64,000 nucleotides of DNA from Candidatus Peribacteria bacterium (GTDB taxonomy: Bacteria > Patescibacteriota > Gracilibacteria > Absconditabacterales > Absconditicoccaceae), in assembly GCA_023898485.1 (NCBI GenBank), contig CP060225.1:310001-374000 (forward strand). Direction: 5' to 3'. A model generated the notes under the pieces. That model had not been told where the DNA came from. It worked only from the letters and a program-made list of their open reading frames with translations, and did no database searches. Below are positions 63,012 through 64,000 of this stretch, in pieces. A program made the position numbers and the translations under genes. Positions within the stretch are counted from its first letter, which is position 1. Every line of letters begins with the position of its first letter.

Positions 63012-63659
63012 TTATGCTTTGGGCATATATCCGTCCCCATCACCTCATTCCTCATTATCCAATCTTTTTGCATATGCCAAATATTGTTTCGCTCTATCTC
63101 ACTCCCTCAAAGCTGCATATATTTCTGCACCTAAGCGATAAATTTTCGCCCTTGTGTCATTATCAATATCTGTCGTATCTATAGCTTCTAATTGAATGAG
63201 TACTTTTTCTGCTTTTTTGTATGTTCCCATATCACATAATATACAGCACTTGTGATATAGTAAATATTGGTCACCAGGGAAAAACGCCAATGCATATTCT
63301 ATAAAATCATCTCTCTCCTGCATTCTACCTCACTCGGGGTCATCGACTCTCATCTCGTAGAGTTGTATCATATCATCTATATCCATATATTCACCCTGCT
63401 GATATATACTCCATAAGTCAGCAAAATCATCAGTTGTATTGTCCTCATCTCACTCTGGAACATAAAATTCCAGGATAATAGCTATAATATCTTCCCTGAA
63501 AGTATCGATGTATTTAAGAATTCATTTTGGTGGACAATCCTTTTCGCTGTAATAATGATATAACGCATCATAAAGTTCTCTCGATAAGATATTTTCTCCA
63601 TTTGATAAGATGGATTGGTAGATATCTAAAATACTTTTTATATCATCGTGCTCATTCAT
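63012..63659 (-). CDS. Hypothetical TPR-like protein, 215 residues
   Basis: The frame holds about five TGA glycines. The middle (DDFIEYALAFFPGDQYLLYHKCCILCDMGTYKKAEKVLIQL) has the spacing of two tetratricopeptide-like helical pairs with alternating A/Y and G/D positions. The N terminus is acidic (MNEHDDIKSILDIYQSIL). AT-rich. Function unknown; protein-protein interaction is the only inference. Confidence 0.65.
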
Positions 63660-63740
63660 CTTCTTTAGTATAAAAAACTAAATAATCTTCGTGGTAAAAT
63701 GAAAATAACTAATTTCTACATAAAGTCAATTATTTATGAA

Positions 63741-64000
63741 CTGAATTCTATTTCAAAATAGCACACTAGCATAAATCTCTTAATAGGAGTATAATCTATA
63801 GGATTTATACTCTATGTACTAGGTTATTATGAAACACTTAAGCTATGAGGAATGTGTACATATCGAAGTATTGGTAGGTGAAGGTTATTCTCATAGACGT
63901 ATTGGAACAGTCCTATGAAGAAGTAATGGAAGTATTTCTCGTGAAATAAGAGAATATAGTATGAATGGAATCTATATTGCATCACTTGCATACCTCAAAA
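63741..64000 (+). mobile_element. IS30-family insertion sequence, second copy (truncated by window end)
   Basis: The 260 bases from 63741 are identical to 8421-8680, including the left inverted repeat and the promoter TATAAT at about 63791. The right end is outside the window, so its target duplication cannot be read. Confidence 0.92.
63829..64000 (+). CDS. IS30-family transposase, N-terminal part
   Basis: Identical to the first 57 codons of the transposase at 8509, including the TGA Gly at codon 30 and the helix-turn-helix start SYEECVHIEVLVGEGYSHRR. The rest lies beyond the window. Confidence 0.9.

Noticed and set aside
1..64000. In-frame TGA as selenocysteine or as widespread pseudogene stops
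   Set aside because: TGA occurs many times per gene, on Gly positions, with no SECIS-like hairpins, in genes whose catalytic residues are intact.

Overview
This window comes from a bacterium that reads TGA as glycine (genetic code 25). That code is known from the candidate phyla Absconditabacteria (SR1) and Gracilibacteria (BD1-5). Read with the standard code, almost every gene here is cut into pieces. With TGA as Gly the pieces join in frame, and TGA falls on invariant glycines: the ABC-F signature SGGQ, deformylase EGCLS, TypA GRGELHLG and TruB HAGTLDP. All coordinates below use TGA = Gly and TAA/TAG = stop. I cannot tell the two phyla apart from this window. It holds no UGA-decoding tRNA-Gly and no release-factor gene, but it does carry the glycyl-tRNA synthetase.

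Layout. 1-5 kb: the end of an MFS transporter, a small SLH-like surface protein, and an AAA+TOPRIM (OLD-like) ATPase with an unknown partner. 4.6-8.3 kb: ruvA divergent from rpoD, then a type IV pilus ATPase. 8.4-10.1 kb: an HExxH gene broken by an IS30 element. 10-15.6 kb: ligA, a RhuM/Fic-type protein, an ABC-F ATPase and a membrane protein. 15.7-16.4 kb: an intact IS1595 element. 16.5-30.7 kb: mostly minus-strand housekeeping genes (gyrB, a stomatin-like gene, pheT, cutA, def, gyrA, a Na/Pi-type transporter) plus a DUF1846 gene. 30.9-34.6 kb: typA followed by a cargo segment and a second, diverged typA 3' end. 34.7-38.3 kb: small genes, an aquaporin and truB. 39-48 kb: glyS, NUDIX, idi, aspS, a pyrimidine-dimer glycosylase, a YdcF-like gene, a nitroreductase and a polyprenyl synthase. 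48.8-57.6 kb: a zinc peptidase, ftsH, mutY, tRNA-Lys and cca. 57.6-64 kb: a PAP2-like gene, an alkyltransferase-like gene, dus, a PriA-like fragment, small genes and the start of a second IS30 copy identical to the first.

The core genes cover replication and repair (gyrA, gyrB, ligA, ruvA, mutY, alkyltransferase-like, dimer glycosylase, PriA-like), translation (pheT, glyS, aspS, def, typA, truB, dus, cca, tRNA-Lys), isoprenoid use (idi plus polyprenyl synthase, with no upstream pathway in view) and envelope proteolysis (ftsH). Between them lie AT-rich genes of unknown function in which TGA supplies about half or more of the glycines.

Three patterns look worth following. (1) The 3' ends of gyrB and typA each occur twice. 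The second copies differ mainly at synonymous sites and enclose small cargo segments. (2) An imperfect dyad repeat of about 50-100 bp sits in several genes, including two in-frame insertions in cca; ligA and pheT carry other in-frame low-complexity inserts. (3) GlyRS has lost its zinc-knuckle cysteines and carries a long AT-rich insert. No CRISPR array or rRNA gene was seen, and no clearly gene-free stretch exceeds 300 bases. The 38.25-39.1 kb stretch holds only weakly supported ORFs.
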